From Neisseriaceae bacterium (GTDB lineage: Bacteria; Pseudomonadota; Gammaproteobacteria; Burkholderiales; Neisseriaceae): a stretch of 64,000 nucleotides of DNA. The notes under the pieces were generated by a model. That model was not told where the DNA came from. It worked only from the letters and a program-made list of their open reading frames with translations, and did not search any database. Each line of letters starts with the position of its first letter. Position 1 is the stretch's first letter. The position numbers and the translations under genes are program-made. The DNA lies in the NCBI GenBank assembly GCA_017934045.1, contig JAGBKK010000027.1:26198-90197 (forward strand), written 5' to 3'. This document shows positions 30,058-40,849 of the stretch, one piece after another.

Positions 30058-30759
30058 ATGACAACTGCCATGATATTAGCCGCAGGGCGTGGCGAACGCT
30101 TGCGACCTTTAACCGATACTTGCCCCAAACCGTTAATTTCATTAGGGCAAGAAACGCTGATTGAACGCCACATTCGCCGTTTGCGTTTGGCGGGCATTGA
30201 AAAAATCGTCATCAACACGGCGTGGTTGGGTGAAAAAATTGAACAACATCTTTGTAATGGCGAAAAATATGGCGTAAATATTCAATATTCACGCGAAAAG
30301 AACGGTTGTTTAGAAACCGCAGGTGGTATTGCCACTGCCCTACCCTTGTTGGGGGATACGCCGTTTATCGTTGTGAATGGTGATATTTTTAGCGATATTG
30401 ATTTTGTTGCTGTAAAAAATCAAGCCGCAGCATTAGCACATAACCGTGAAATGGTGGCTCATTTGTGGTTGGTGGAAAATCCGCCGCACCACCCAAATGG
30501 TGATTTTGCGTTTGATAACGGCTGGCTATTAAAAGACGGCTCGCCCAAATACACTTTCAGCGGTGTAGCAGTGTATCGTCCTGAATTTTTTGACGGCGTT
30601 GAGGCTCATATTAAACGCCCATTAGCCCCCCTACTCTTTACCGCCGCCGAACAAAAACGCATCAGTGCTACGCTGATGACGGAATATTGGTTAGATGTCG
30701 GCACGCCTGAACGCTTGGAAACGGCACGCCAAAAATCGGCACAAGAATGGCAAAAATAA
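30058..30759 (+). CDS. murU: N-acetylmuramate alpha-1-phosphate uridylyltransferase
   Basis: 233 residues. Nucleotidyltransferase fold: MILAAGRGERLRPLTD, CPKPLI, VVNGDIF and the C-terminal MTEYWLDVGTPERL. Length and motifs fit MurU, which makes UDP-MurNAc from MurNAc-1-phosphate in the peptidoglycan recycling route that bypasses fosfomycin-sensitive MurA. The kinase partner (amgK) is not next to it. Another sugar-1-phosphate nucleotidyltransferase is the alternative. Confidence 0.82.
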   Translation: MTTAMILAAGRGERLRPLTDTCPKPLISLGQETLIERHIRRLRLAGIEKIVINTAWLGEKIEQHLCNGEKYGVNIQYSREKNGCLETAGGIATALPLLGDTPFIVVNGDIFSDIDFVAVKNQAAALAHNREMVAHLWLVENPPHHPNGDFAFDNGWLLKDGSPKYTFSGVAVYRPEFFDGVEAHIKRPLAPLLFTAAEQKRISATLMTEYWLDVGTPERLETARQKSAQEWQK

Positions 30760-30834
30760 ACCTTTTCAGGCAGCCTGAAATCTTATAGTATGACATTTTT
30801 TATTCAACAGCATTTTTGACAAGAAAGATTGTGT

Positions 30835-31671
30835 ATGCGAATTTTAATGACAGGGGCGCGTGGGCAAATTGGCACGCATATCCGCAAACTATTGCCCGAA
30901 GATTGGGAATTGATTGCCACCGACTCCAAAACGCTCGACATCACCAATATGGACAAAGTGGAACAAATGATTGCAGGTTTTCAACCTGATATTGTCATCA
31001 ACACCGCAGGCTATACCCATGTTGAAGGTGCGGAAAACGATTCAGACAAAGCCTTTGCCATCAATGCACAGGGCGTGTTGAATTTGGCTCGTTCCGCGGA
31101 TAAACACGGCTTAAAAATGCTGCATTTATCCACTGATTATGTGTTTGACGGCACAAAATACACCCCCTATGTCGAAAGCGATTATCCTAACCCTTTGAAT
31201 ATTTATGGAAAATCCAAACTCGCAGGCGAAGTAGCGGCACTCGCCGCCAATCCTGATATGTTGATTGTTCGCACATCGGGCGTGTTTAGCAGTGCGACAA
31301 ACAGTTTTCTTGCCGCCGTTTTCAATCACGCCCAACAAGGCAAAACCTTGTCGGTGGTGGGCGATCAAATTTTCTGTCCAACCTATGCCGCCGACTTGGC
31401 AAATGCGTTAATCACTTTGGTGCAAGATTATCCCAAATTGCGTGGCTTAATTCACTTTACAGGTGGCGTTGCGTTGTCATGGTATGATTTTGCTCGCAAA
31501 ATTGTGGCGACAGCAGGATTAGACACCGCATTGGTGGAAAAAATCGACAGTACACAACAGCCCATTGTGCGACCCAAATACAGCGTCTTGGCAAGCGAAT
31601 ACGACATTCGCCTGCCTGTTTCTTCGATTGAAGACGCCATAAAAGCCAGTTTGTCGGCGTTTTTAGCTTGA
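30835..31671 (+). CDS. dTDP-4-dehydrorhamnose reductase-like SDR protein
   Basis: 278 residues from the ATG at 30835. Rossmann motif TGARGQIGTHIR, HLSTDYVFDG, and the catalytic YGKSK near residue 125 match the RmlD family. A second RmlD-type gene lies in the rhamnose operon (39959-40801), so this copy likely has another nucleotide-sugar or housekeeping role. It has SPxVF-like substitutions (RTSGVFSS) where RmlD has RTAWVFG. Confidence 0.8.
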   Translation: MRILMTGARGQIGTHIRKLLPEDWELIATDSKTLDITNMDKVEQMIAGFQPDIVINTAGYTHVEGAENDSDKAFAINAQGVLNLARSADKHGLKMLHLSTDYVFDGTKYTPYVESDYPNPLNIYGKSKLAGEVAALAANPDMLIVRTSGVFSSATNSFLAAVFNHAQQGKTLSVVGDQIFCPTYAADLANALITLVQDYPKLRGLIHFTGGVALSWYDFARKIVATAGLDTALVEKIDSTQQPIVRPKYSVLASEYDIRLPVSSIEDAIKASLSAFLA

Positions 31672-31730
31672 ATAAAACGCCAATGACACCATTTTAAACT
31701 TTTCAGGCAGCCTGAAAGAATATCAATCAG

Positions 31731-32276
31731 ATGATGAGTAAAAAAATGAACGAACAAAACAATCCTATTGAAAATCAAGAAGATTTAATTGCTGAACAAA
31801 TGGAAACAGCAACAGAAGCAGAACCCACCATAGAAGACTTGCAACAACACATTGAAGACTTAAAAGCCCAGTTGCAAGATCAGGAATTGCGATTAGCCGC
31901 CGCTCGTCAAAACGCCGATCGCCGCCGTCAAGAAGAAGTGCAGAACGCCCACAAATACGCAGGTGCGGCATTTGCCAAAGAAATGTTGCCTGTGAAAGAC
32001 TTTTTAGAAATGGCACTCAAAGACCAAAGCGGCAATTTTGAAGCACTCAAAATGGGCGTAGAAATGACGCTCAAACAGTTGGTAACTGCCTTTAACAATG
32101 TGAAAGTCGCTGAAATTGACCCCATCGGACAACCGTTCGACCCCAATTTGCACCAAGCGATGAAAAAAGAAAAATCCGATACGGCACAACCGAATACCGT
32201 CATCGCCGTCATGCAAAAAGGCTACACCTTAAACGACCGCATACTGCGTCCTGCTTTGGTTACTGTGGCGGAATAA
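31731..32276 (+). CDS. grpE: Nucleotide exchange factor GrpE
   Basis: 181 residues. An acidic N-terminal tail is followed by a long coiled coil (about 30-90, Q/R/A-rich) and the beta domain ending LNDRILRPALVTVAE. It releases ADP from DnaK. There is no dnaK or dnaJ beside it. No clear ribosome-binding site precedes the first ATG; the ATG five codons later is an alternative. Confidence 0.94.
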   Translation: MMSKKMNEQNNPIENQEDLIAEQMETATEAEPTIEDLQQHIEDLKAQLQDQELRLAAARQNADRRRQEEVQNAHKYAGAAFAKEMLPVKDFLEMALKDQSGNFEALKMGVEMTLKQLVTAFNNVKVAEIDPIGQPFDPNLHQAMKKEKSDTAQPNTVIAVMQKGYTLNDRILRPALVTVAE

Positions 32277-32348
32277 CTTTCAGGCAGCCTGAAAAAGTGA
32301 ATGCCATCACAGTGCAAAGTGTAGGTATTGATTAAACTTTCGCAACGA

Positions 32349-32427
32349 TATAATCAAATAAGGCGTGGTGAAGATAGTATAAAAAAATGCTAATCACGCA
32401 TTTCAATTGTGAAGTTGTTTGACTATA
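32349..32427. repeat. 79-base inverted-repeat element, copy 1
   Basis: The ends are inverted repeats: TATAATCAAATAAG on the left and TGAAGTTGTTTGACTATA on the right. Read on the minus strand, it aligns along most of its length with 61817-61917: shared TATAGTCAAACAACTTCA, AATGCGT, TTTATACT-TCTTC and CC-C. The two copies differ in length (79 and about 101 bases). It codes for nothing. It lies just upstream of the azurin gene. Confidence 0.7.
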
Positions 32428-32446
32428 CCCTTAAAAATGTTATGAT
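32419..32446 (+). promoter_or_regulatory. Promoter of the fourth azurin gene, -35 within the repeat
   Basis: TTGACT (32419-32424), 16 bases, TATGAT (32441-32446). The -35 hexamer is part of the terminal inverted repeat of the element above, so the repeat appears to have supplied half of this promoter. Transcription would start near 32453 and leave a leader of about 140 bases. Confidence 0.65.
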
Positions 32447-32480
32447 ACAGATCATTAACTTTAAGTAGCATAGACAGGGA

Positions 32481-32570
32481 CACCAACCGTTTTAAAAGTT
32501 ATCATCAACTCAAAAGGCGAACCAACGCTGTACGGTTTTGGTGAGTATGGACGATTAGATTGATGATAAC
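32481..32570 (+). promoter_or_regulatory. Structured 5' leader of the azurin gene
   Basis: A perfect 11-bp inverted repeat, GTTATCATCAA (32498-32508) and TTGATGATAAC (32560-32570), closes a 51-base loop and ends just before the ribosome-binding site. CACCAACCG upstream can also pair with CGGTTTTGGTG inside the loop, so two exclusive folds are possible. I do not recognise a known riboswitch class. Confidence 0.45.
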
Positions 32571-32591
32571 AAAATGAGAAAGGGAATAACT

Positions 32592-33056
32592 ATGTGCTGT
32601 AAAAAAGTCTTATTGGTTCTTATGTGTTCATTGGCAAGCAGCGTTTGGGCAGCAGATTCCTGTACGATTGATATTAAAGGCACAGATCTGATTACCTTTA
32701 CCGATATGGCAGGCAAACCTTTGCGTCGGATTACCGTTCCTGCCAAATGCAATCAATTTACCATCAATATGTTTCATGTCGGTAAAATGCCTAAAACGGC
32801 GATGGGACACAATGTGGTGATTACCAAAACTGCTGATATTTCAGGGGTTATTAAAGACGGTATGCGTTACGGCATCAGTAAAGATTACCTACCCCCCAAA
32901 GATCCACGCATTGTTGCCGCCAGCACAATGATTGGTGGCGGTGCAAAAACATCGGTGCAGTTTCCTGTGGCAAAAATCAAAAACGGTGATTATTCATTTT
33001 TCTGCTCTTTTATCGGACACGACCGTAAAATGCGTGGCAAATTTGAAATCCAATAA
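32592..33056 (+). CDS. Azurin-family periplasmic copper protein, fourth copy
   Basis: 154 residues from the ATG at 32592, chosen because AGAAAGGGA lies 6 bases upstream; an ATG at 32574 would overlap that site. Signal peptide ends SSVWAA. Copper ligands are complete: MGHNVV and FFCSFIGHDRKM. Like the 444-905 protein it has a basic residue after the His ligand and lacks the Pro, so these two form a subgroup distinct from Laz and the 2021 azurin. Confidence 0.88.
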   Translation: MCCKKVLLVLMCSLASSVWAADSCTIDIKGTDLITFTDMAGKPLRRITVPAKCNQFTINMFHVGKMPKTAMGHNVVITKTADISGVIKDGMRYGISKDYLPPKDPRIVAASTMIGGGAKTSVQFPVAKIKNGDYSFFCSFIGHDRKMRGKFEIQ

Positions 33057-34199
<1,143 letters not shown>

Positions 34200-34215
34200 T
34201 TTGGCTTTGGATTAA

Positions 34216-34243
34216 AAAAAACGGCAGGTTTCTGCCGTTTTTT
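34216..34243 (+). terminator. Terminator after ilvC
   Basis: A stem AAAACGGCAG / CTGCCGTTTT with the loop GTTT and a T run. It isolates ilvC from the glycan genes downstream. Confidence 0.88.
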
Positions 34244-34316
34244 CAGTTATTTTTAAGCCTTTCAGGCTGCCTGAAATGATATAATCTCGTAAATTAACGG
34301 TTACACAAATCACAAA

Positions 34317-35357
34317 ATGAACATAGCGATTGCCACTGACAAATTTCAACATTCAGGCGGAATGGAACGCTATGTATTTGATTTGGTGCAAGGTTTTTTA
34401 TCTAAACAAATCACACCAACCGTATTGACGATGAAATCATCGCCTGAATTTAATGCTTTATGTCCCACCCAAACACTCGGACAATTTCCCATTGCTCAAC
34501 TGCGTTATGCTGTTTTTAATGCCAAAGTGCAAAAAAAGCTGCCTGAAAACCATAAATTGATTGCCACCAGTTTGGTGGATAATGCCGATATTTTAATTTG
34601 CGGCGGCAATCATTTGGGTTTTTTGCAAGCCACAAAGAGAAAAGCAACCATTAAAGACAAAATGACCATTAAACGCGGCATTTCTGCGTATGCCACCGCA
34701 AAAAAAATTGTTACCCATTCCAAAAAAATGGCAGATGAATTACAACGGTTTTATCATGTAGCACAAGATAAAATTATCACCATTTATCCGCCTGTTAATA
34801 GCGAAAATTTTTATCCATTATTAAATGAAGAACGCCAAAATTTAAGACAAAAATTTGGCTTTAAGGATAATGAAAATATATTACTTTTTCCGTCAGCAAA
34901 TCATCAATTAAAGGGTTTAGATTTAATTATCGAAACCGTACAATCTGCACAAAAAGATTTACACCATCCTATTAAAATTGCCGTTTGTGGCAAACAAGCC
35001 AGACAACATCCTTTAATTATCAATTTAGGCTTTATTAAAAACATGCCTGAACTTTATAACGCAGTTGATTTTACTGTGTTGGCATCTATTTATGAAGCCT
35101 TTGGATTAGTGGGTGTTGAAAGCGTTTTGTGTGGCACAAAAACCATTTTTGCCACAACATGTGGTTGTACCGAAGTCATTAAGGATACAGACGGTTTATT
35201 TTTTAATCGTATGCAGCCTGAAACACTTAAACAACGATTATTCAAAGCGGATAAAATGAAATTAGAAAATAATTATAGAATCAATAATCCACAAGATTAT
35301 ATTTTGTATCATCCTACATTGTCTCATCATATTGATAAGGTGTTGGAGATAATATAA
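34317..35357 (+). CDS. Glycosyltransferase, GT4 family
   Basis: 346 residues. GT-B fold: N-terminal SGGMERYVFDLVQGF acceptor domain and C-terminal NDP-sugar domain with LLFPSANHQLKGLDLIIE and the E-x7-E motif in YEAFGLVGVES. It probably adds a sugar to lipooligosaccharide core or a glycan precursor on the cytoplasmic face. It opens a run of tightly spaced transferase genes and overlaps the next gene by one base (TAATG). Confidence 0.85.
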   Translation: MNIAIATDKFQHSGGMERYVFDLVQGFLSKQITPTVLTMKSSPEFNALCPTQTLGQFPIAQLRYAVFNAKVQKKLPENHKLIATSLVDNADILICGGNHLGFLQATKRKATIKDKMTIKRGISAYATAKKIVTHSKKMADELQRFYHVAQDKIITIYPPVNSENFYPLLNEERQNLRQKFGFKDNENILLFPSANHQLKGLDLIIETVQSAQKDLHHPIKIAVCGKQARQHPLIINLGFIKNMPELYNAVDFTVLASIYEAFGLVGVESVLCGTKTIFATTCGCTEVIKDTDGLFFNRMQPETLKQRLFKADKMKLENNYRINNPQDYILYHPTLSHHIDKVLEII

Positions 35358-36100
35358 TGCAATATCCAGTTTATGTGATTTCACTTGCCAAAGATGAAGA
35401 GCGTAGAAATTCACTGAAAAAACAATTTAATTCATACAATGAATTTCAAATTATTGACGCAGTAGAAGGCAATAAAATTGATATTCAACAATATTTTAAA
35501 TATCTTTCAGGCAGCCTATCTAAATACAATATTTTAATTAGTCCCAATGAATTAGGTTGCACGCTTTCCCATATTAAAGCATATGAAGCGTTTTTGGCAA
35601 CAGATGCGGAATATTGTTTAATTTTAGAAGATGATGTTGTGGGGAATGATGAACTCATTAAAAAAGCATTTGGCTTTGTTGATAAAGTTCTAAAAAATTC
35701 AATGATATTATTGGGGGGAGAATATCCCAAAGCATGGGGGAAAAAAATAAGTAATGACTTATATGCTGTTTCTCGTTATTCTTTGCAAAGAATATATAAT
35801 GCACATGCCTATATTTTAGACAAACAATCTGCACAAAATTTATTGAATATTCAAAAAGAAACACTAACTATTGCAGATATATGGTGTTATTTATTACCAC
35901 AAAAAAATATTTCTTTATATTATAGCAAGTTAATTCATCAAAATGATAACGAAAACCCCAGTAATATTGAAATTGAAAGAGCAATTAAAACTCAACATCA
36001 TCTTAATCCTAAAAAAATTCGTGGTTTGAAATATAATTTAATTCGAGTGATTGATAGATATTTTTCAGAATTTTTAATAACCAATAAAAACAAATTTTAA
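35357..36100 (+). CDS. Glycosyltransferase, GT25 (LOS biosynthesis) family
   Basis: 247 residues. N-terminal YVISLAKDEERRNSLKKQF, central ELGCTLSHIKAYEAF and the metal-binding LILEDDV are the GT25 signature, as in neisserial LgtB/LgtE and Haemophilus Lex2/LpsA. These mostly add galactose or glucose to LOS. It is translationally coupled to the preceding gene. A DUS 12-mer (35506-35517), one of the few in this region, lies inside it. Confidence 0.88.
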   Translation: MQYPVYVISLAKDEERRNSLKKQFNSYNEFQIIDAVEGNKIDIQQYFKYLSGSLSKYNILISPNELGCTLSHIKAYEAFLATDAEYCLILEDDVVGNDELIKKAFGFVDKVLKNSMILLGGEYPKAWGKKISNDLYAVSRYSLQRIYNAHAYILDKQSAQNLLNIQKETLTIADIWCYLLPQKNISLYYSKLIHQNDNENPSNIEIERAIKTQHHLNPKKIRGLKYNLIRVIDRYFSEFLITNKNKF

Positions 36101-36109
36101 GAAACAAAA

Positions 36110-37150
36110 ATGAACAATAATTTATTATTTGGTCAAGGAAAAACCATCGTCTTTTGTGGCGTATTGAGTCTTAATGTTTTAATCATTCAAGAATTAAGAA
36201 ACTATGGCTTTAAAGTGATTAGTATCCATGAAGAGTTAGATAAAAAGTATATTTTTCACTATCCAAATATTCGTTCATTTTTATATGCTAAATATCGTAA
36301 AATTATTTTTCATGATAAAGAAGCAAGTAGAAAAGCAAAGTATCAATTTCGTCGTCAAAAGTTTCTTGATATAGTCAAAGACAAAAAACTTGACTACGCC
36401 TTGTTTTTTAGGGGAGATTTATTTGATGATGAGTTATTGAAAGTAATTAAAAATAAAACCACTTATGGAATGATTAATTATCAATTTGACGGTTTGCACC
36501 GTTATCCTGATATATATTCCAAAATAAATATATTTGATCGATTTTTTGTTTTTGATTATCAGGATTTATATCGTTATCCTGATTTATTGCCTACTACCAA
36601 TTTTTATTTTGAGCCACATAGAGAATTATCGAATAATGGTAAAATTTATTTTTTAGCAGTTCATCACGATAGTCGAACCCATTTAATCAATCAATTTACC
36701 GCTTATGCTAAACGACATCATTTATCATTGGATTTTAATATTGTTTTTGCAACAAATGAGCAAAAAGATAATTATAAAACACCAGAAGTTATTGACTTTT
36801 TAGACAAAGTCATTTCTTTTAATGACAATATTGTGCGTTCGCAACAAAGTTCTGTTTTAGCAGATTTTGTGATTAACGAACATAAAGGTTTGTCGTTTCG
36901 TGTTTTTGAAGCAATTGGTTATCAGAAAAAACTGATTACCACTAATGAAACTGTTAAATTTTATGACTTTTATCACCCCAATAATATTTTTATTTATAAT
37001 GGTGAAAATCACAATGAATTAACGAAATTTTTAAAACTTCCTTATTTTCCAATAGATGAAAATATTCGTCAAAAATATTCTTTTAATAATTGGATTCGGT
37101 ATGTTTTAGATATTTCACCCTATCAAAAAATTGAGTTGCCAGAGTATTAA
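36110..37150 (+). CDS. Glycosyltransferase-like protein, family unclear
   Basis: 346 residues, no signal peptide or membrane segment. The C-terminal block NEHKGLSFRVFEAIGYQKKLITTNETVKFYDFY looks like the nucleotide-sugar domain of CgeB/GT-B-type enzymes from LPS and capsule loci. The N-terminal part (FCGVLSLNVLIIQELRNYGF) would be the acceptor side. It is 9 bases after the GT25 gene and 2 before the GT2 gene, so it belongs to the same operon. Confidence 0.65.
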   Translation: MNNNLLFGQGKTIVFCGVLSLNVLIIQELRNYGFKVISIHEELDKKYIFHYPNIRSFLYAKYRKIIFHDKEASRKAKYQFRRQKFLDIVKDKKLDYALFFRGDLFDDELLKVIKNKTTYGMINYQFDGLHRYPDIYSKINIFDRFFVFDYQDLYRYPDLLPTTNFYFEPHRELSNNGKIYFLAVHHDSRTHLINQFTAYAKRHHLSLDFNIVFATNEQKDNYKTPEVIDFLDKVISFNDNIVRSQQSSVLADFVINEHKGLSFRVFEAIGYQKKLITTNETVKFYDFYHPNNIFIYNGENHNELTKFLKLPYFPIDENIRQKYSFNNWIRYVLDISPYQKIELPEY

Positions 37151-37152
37151 AA

Positions 37153-37986
37153 ATGAAAAAAGTTTCTGTTATTATACCTTGCCATAATCATGCAAAATAT
37201 GTTGGAGAAACAATAGATTCTGTATTAAATCAAACTTATCAAAATATAGAAATTATTGTTGTGAATGACGCTTCGACTGACAATAGCAGTGAAGTAATAC
37301 AAAAATATGTCGATAAATATCCGAAAATTATATTTATTGATGAAAAAGAAAATATAGGCGTAATTGAAGTAAGAAATAAAGCAATTTCTATGGCACAAGG
37401 CGATTATATATTACCATTAGATGCTGATGATAAAATACACGCAACCTATATTGAAAAAGCAGTGAATATTTTAGAAAACAATTCTCAAATAGGTGTGGTT
37501 TATGCCAAAGCGTGTTTTTTTGGTGAAAAAGAAGGGATTTGGGAATTAGCAAATTTTAATAAAGAAAATATCTTACTTTATAATATGGTATTTGTTACTT
37601 CTTTGTTTAGAAAAGAAGATTTCTTGCATGTTGGAGCATATAATAAAAATATGTATGGTGGTTATGAAGATTGGGATTTATGGTTATCTTTTGTAGAACA
37701 TAATTTCGATTTTTATCAGATTGATGAGGTTTTATTTTATTATCGAATTCATCAACAATCTCGCAATTTAGATGCTAAAAAAAAGGAAGATCATTTATAT
37801 CAAACCATTATCAATAATCATCGCAAATTATATGCTGATTTTTTCTATGATAATAGATATAAAATAAAAAATATATTTAGAATAGAAAAAATAGAATATA
37901 AATATCACAAATACAGATTTCTTTTCAAAATTTTATTAGTCATCGTTATATTACAATTATTGATTATCATAGGTTTAATGATATGA
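37153..37986 (+). CDS. Glycosyltransferase, GT2 family, with C-terminal membrane anchor
   Basis: 277 residues. GT-A fold: [37 protein letters not shown] as the DXD region, and [13 protein letters not shown] hydrophobic segment at the end ([17 protein letters not shown]) anchors it to the inner membrane. Its stop overlaps the rmlB start (ATGA), tying it to the rhamnose operon; it may use dTDP-rhamnose, which is an inference from position. Confidence 0.85.
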   Translation: MKKVSVIIPCHNHAKYVGETIDSVLNQTYQNIEIIVVNDASTDNSSEVIQKYVDKYPKIIFIDEKENIGVIEVRNKAISMAQGDYILPLDADDKIHATYIEKAVNILENNSQIGVVYAKACFFGEKEGIWELANFNKENILLYNMVFVTSLFRKEDFLHVGAYNKNMYGGYEDWDLWLSFVEHNFDFYQIDEVLFYYRIHQQSRNLDAKKKEDHLYQTIINNHRKLYADFFYDNRYKIKNIFRIEKIEYKYHKYRFLFKILLVIVILQLLIIIGLMI

Positions 37987-39035
37987 AAATACTCATCACA
38001 GGCGGTGCGGGGTTTATTGGTTCTGCACTTATTCGCTATATCATCAATCACACCGAAGACAGTGTGATGAATGTGGATAAACTCACTTATGCAGGCAATT
38101 TGGAATCTTTAACGAGTGTGTCCAATAATCCACGCTATCAATTTGCACAAATTGATATTTGTGATAAAACAAAAATGCAACAGGTTTTTAATGAATTTCA
38201 GCCTGATGTGATTATGAATTTAGCCGCAGAAACGCATGTCGATCGTTCGATTGATTCGCCTGATGCATTTTTGCAAACCAATATTTTGGGCACTTATCAT
38301 TTATTGGAAATTTCACGCCGTTATTGGCAAAATTTATCTGATGAACGCCAAGAGAAATTTCGTTTTCATCATATTTCCACCGATGAAGTGTTTGGCGATT
38401 TAGATAATACAAACGATTTTTTTACCGAAACAACGCCGTATGCACCCAGTAGTCCCTATTCAGCGTCCAAAGCGTCTTCCGACCATTTGGTGCGTGCGTG
38501 GCATCGCTCGTTTGGTTTGCCCATTTTGATAACCAATTGTTCTAATAATTACGGTCCTTTTCATTTTCCTGAAAAATTGATTCCTTTAATGATTTTAAAC
38601 GCATTGCAAGGCAAGCCTTTGCCTGTTTATGGCGATGGCAGTCAAGTGCGTGATTGGTTGTTTGTGGAAGATCATGCCAAAGCGTTGTATCTTGTTGTTA
38701 CACAAGGGAAAATTGGCGAAAGTTACAATATCGGTGGCAATAATGAACGCAAAAATATTGAAGTGGTTGAAACCATTTGTTCCTTGTTAGATGAGTTACG
38801 CCCACAAGCAACACCATACGCAGATTTAATTTCCTTTGTCAAAGACCGCCCTGGACACGATAAGCGTTATGCGATTGACGCAACCAAAATCAAGCAAGAA
38901 TTAGGTTGGCAGCCTGAACATTCATTTGAAACTGGTATGCGAAAAACCGTGCAATGGTATTTAGACAATACTTCTTGGTGGCAAAATATTTTAAATGGTC
39001 AATATCAATTACAACGGTTAGGAGTTATTCAATGA
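37983..39035 (+). CDS. rmlB: dTDP-glucose 4,6-dehydratase
   Basis: 350 residues. Rossmann loop [25 protein letters not shown], catalytic [15 protein letters not shown] and TNCSNNYGP. Second step of dTDP-L-rhamnose synthesis. It overlaps by ATGA both the gene before and rmlA after, implying coupled translation. Confidence 0.95.
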   Translation: MKILITGGAGFIGSALIRYIINHTEDSVMNVDKLTYAGNLESLTSVSNNPRYQFAQIDICDKTKMQQVFNEFQPDVIMNLAAETHVDRSIDSPDAFLQTNILGTYHLLEISRRYWQNLSDERQEKFRFHHISTDEVFGDLDNTNDFFTETTPYAPSSPYSASKASSDHLVRAWHRSFGLPILITNCSNNYGPFHFPEKLIPLMILNALQGKPLPVYGDGSQVRDWLFVEDHAKALYLVVTQGKIGESYNIGGNNERKNIEVVETICSLLDELRPQATPYADLISFVKDRPGHDKRYAIDATKIKQELGWQPEHSFETGMRKTVQWYLDNTSWWQNILNGQYQLQRLGVIQ

Positions 39036-39901
39036 AAGGTATTATTTTAGCAGGTGGCAGTGGTACGCGTCTTTACCCTATTACCAAAGGCACTTCAAAA
39101 CAATTATTGCCCGTGTATGATAAGCCGATGATTTATTACCCTTTATCGGTGTTAATGTTAGCGGATATTCGCGAAATTTTAATCATCACCACACCGCAAG
39201 ATAAAAATCATTTTATGCAATTATTGGGAGACGGCAGTCATTTGGGGATTTCTTTACAATATGCCGAACAACTCAATCCAGACGGATTAGCACAAGCGTT
39301 TTTAATTGGCGAAAAATTTATTGCCGATGATAAAGTGAGTTTAATTTTGGGCGATAATATTTTTTATGGACAAAGTTTTACGCAATCATTAAAAAATGCC
39401 ACACAAAATTCAGGGGCAACGGTTTTTGCGTATCAAGTGAAAGACCCTGAACGCTTTGGCGTGGTTGAATTTGATGAACATTTTCACGCCAAAAGCATAG
39501 AAGAAAAACCGCAAAATCCTAAATCCAAATATGCGGTTACAGGTTTATATTTTTATGATAATCAAGTGGTTGAATATGCCAAACAACTCAAACCGTCCGC
39601 TCGTGGCGAATTGGAAATCACCGACTTAAATCAAATTTATTTGCAAAATGGCACACTCAGCGTGCAAATTTTGGGGCGTGGTTTTGCGTGGTTGGACACA
39701 GGCACTTACGAAAGCCTGCACGAAGCCGCATCTTATGTACGCACGGTACAACATGTGCAGAATACCAAAATTGCTTGTTTGGAAGAAATCGCTTGGCGTA
39801 AGGGCTGGATTGATATTCAGCAATTAGAAAAATTGGCAATACCAATGAATAAAAACAGTTACGGCAAATATTTATTGCATTTAATTGAAGAAAATGCTTA
39901 A
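39032..39901 (+). CDS. rmlA: Glucose-1-phosphate thymidylyltransferase
   Basis: 289 residues from the ATG at 39032, preceded by AGGAG; the longer frame to 38954 lies inside rml[31 protein letters not shown] and [13 protein letters not shown] identify RmlA, the first enzyme of dTDP-rhamnose synthesis and the feedback-controlled one. Confidence 0.95.
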   Translation: MKGIILAGGSGTRLYPITKGTSKQLLPVYDKPMIYYPLSVLMLADIREILIITTPQDKNHFMQLLGDGSHLGISLQYAEQLNPDGLAQAFLIGEKFIADDKVSLILGDNIFYGQSFTQSLKNATQNSGATVFAYQVKDPERFGVVEFDEHFHAKSIEEKPQNPKSKYAVTGLYFYDNQVVEYAKQLKPSARGELEITDLNQIYLQNGTLSVQILGRGFAWLDTGTYESLHEAASYVRTVQHVQNTKIACLEEIAWRKGWIDIQQLEKLAIPMNKNSYGKYLLHLIEENA

Positions 39902-39958
39902 AAAGGCTACCTGAAACGCTTTCAGACAGCCTGAAACACCATATAGGAAAGAAAATTG

Positions 39959-40801
39959 ATGAACATTTTAATTACAGGAGCAGGCGGACAAGTGGGGCAG
40001 GAATTGCAACGATTACTGCCCCAAGCACACGCTTTGACGCATAGCCAATTAGATATTGGCGATATTTCTGCTGTACGCAATGCCGTGCAAGCGTTTAAGC
40101 CCTACGCCATTATCAATGCAGCGGCTTATACGGCAGTGGATAAAGCCGAAGAAGAAGTGGAAAAAGCCTATTTAATCAATCATATAGGTGCGAAAAATTT
40201 GGCGATTGCGTCAGAAGAACAGAATGCCATTTTACTTCATATTTCAACGGATTATGTTTTTGACGGCAAAAAAACAGAACCCTATTCTGAAACAGACGCC
40301 AGCAATCCGCAAAGCGTTTATGGCAAAAGTAAATTATTGGGCGAACAAGCTATTTTGGAACATTGCGAAAAAACGATGATATTGAGAACGGCTTGGGTTT
40401 TTGGCAGATATGGCAAAAATTTTGTCAAAACAATGTTGCAATTAGGTACAACACGCAATCATTTACGCATTGTTGCCGACCAATTTGGCTCGCCGACAGA
40501 AGCACAAGATATAGCAAACGCCTTGATTTATATGGCAAAAAATCCGCAATTTGGCATTTACCATTACAGCGGTATGCCTTATGTTTCTTGGTTTGAATTT
40601 GCCCAAAAAATTTTTCAGGCAGCCCATAATCAAGGCATTCTGCACGCCCCACAATTAGAAGCCATTACCAGTGAAGAATATCCCACCGCCGCAAAACGCC
40701 CCAAAAATTCACGCTTGAATTTAGATAAAATAAAAAATACATTTGGCATTTTGCCCTGTGATTGGCAAAGCCATCTGAATAATTTGAGAAAATATTTGTA
40801 A
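39959..40801 (+). CDS. rmlD: dTDP-4-dehydrorhamnose reductase
   Basis: 280 residues from the ATG at 39959, with AGGA upstream. TGAGGQVGQELQRLL, INAAAYTAVDKAE, HISTDYVFDG, YGKSKLLGE and RTAWVFGRYGKNFVKTM are the RmlD motifs. Final step to dTDP-L-rhamnose. Two degenerate DUS (about 39902 and 39921) lie just upstream. It is the canonical copy, unlike the relative at 30835. Confidence 0.93.
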   Translation: MNILITGAGGQVGQELQRLLPQAHALTHSQLDIGDISAVRNAVQAFKPYAIINAAAYTAVDKAEEEVEKAYLINHIGAKNLAIASEEQNAILLHISTDYVFDGKKTEPYSETDASNPQSVYGKSKLLGEQAILEHCEKTMILRTAWVFGRYGKNFVKTMLQLGTTRNHLRIVADQFGSPTEAQDIANALIYMAKNPQFGIYHYSGMPYVSWFEFAQKIFQAAHNQGILHAPQLEAITSEEYPTAAKRPKNSRLNLDKIKNTFGILPCDWQSHLNNLRKYL

Positions 40802-40849
40802 GCCACTTTTCAGGCAGCCTGAACAACAAATTGATTAAGGAAATCAAAG

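Noticed and set aside
32442..32468. Eight-codon leader peptide frame starting ATGATACAG before the azurin gene
   Set aside because: Its ATG overlaps the predicted -10 box, so it would not be transcribed.
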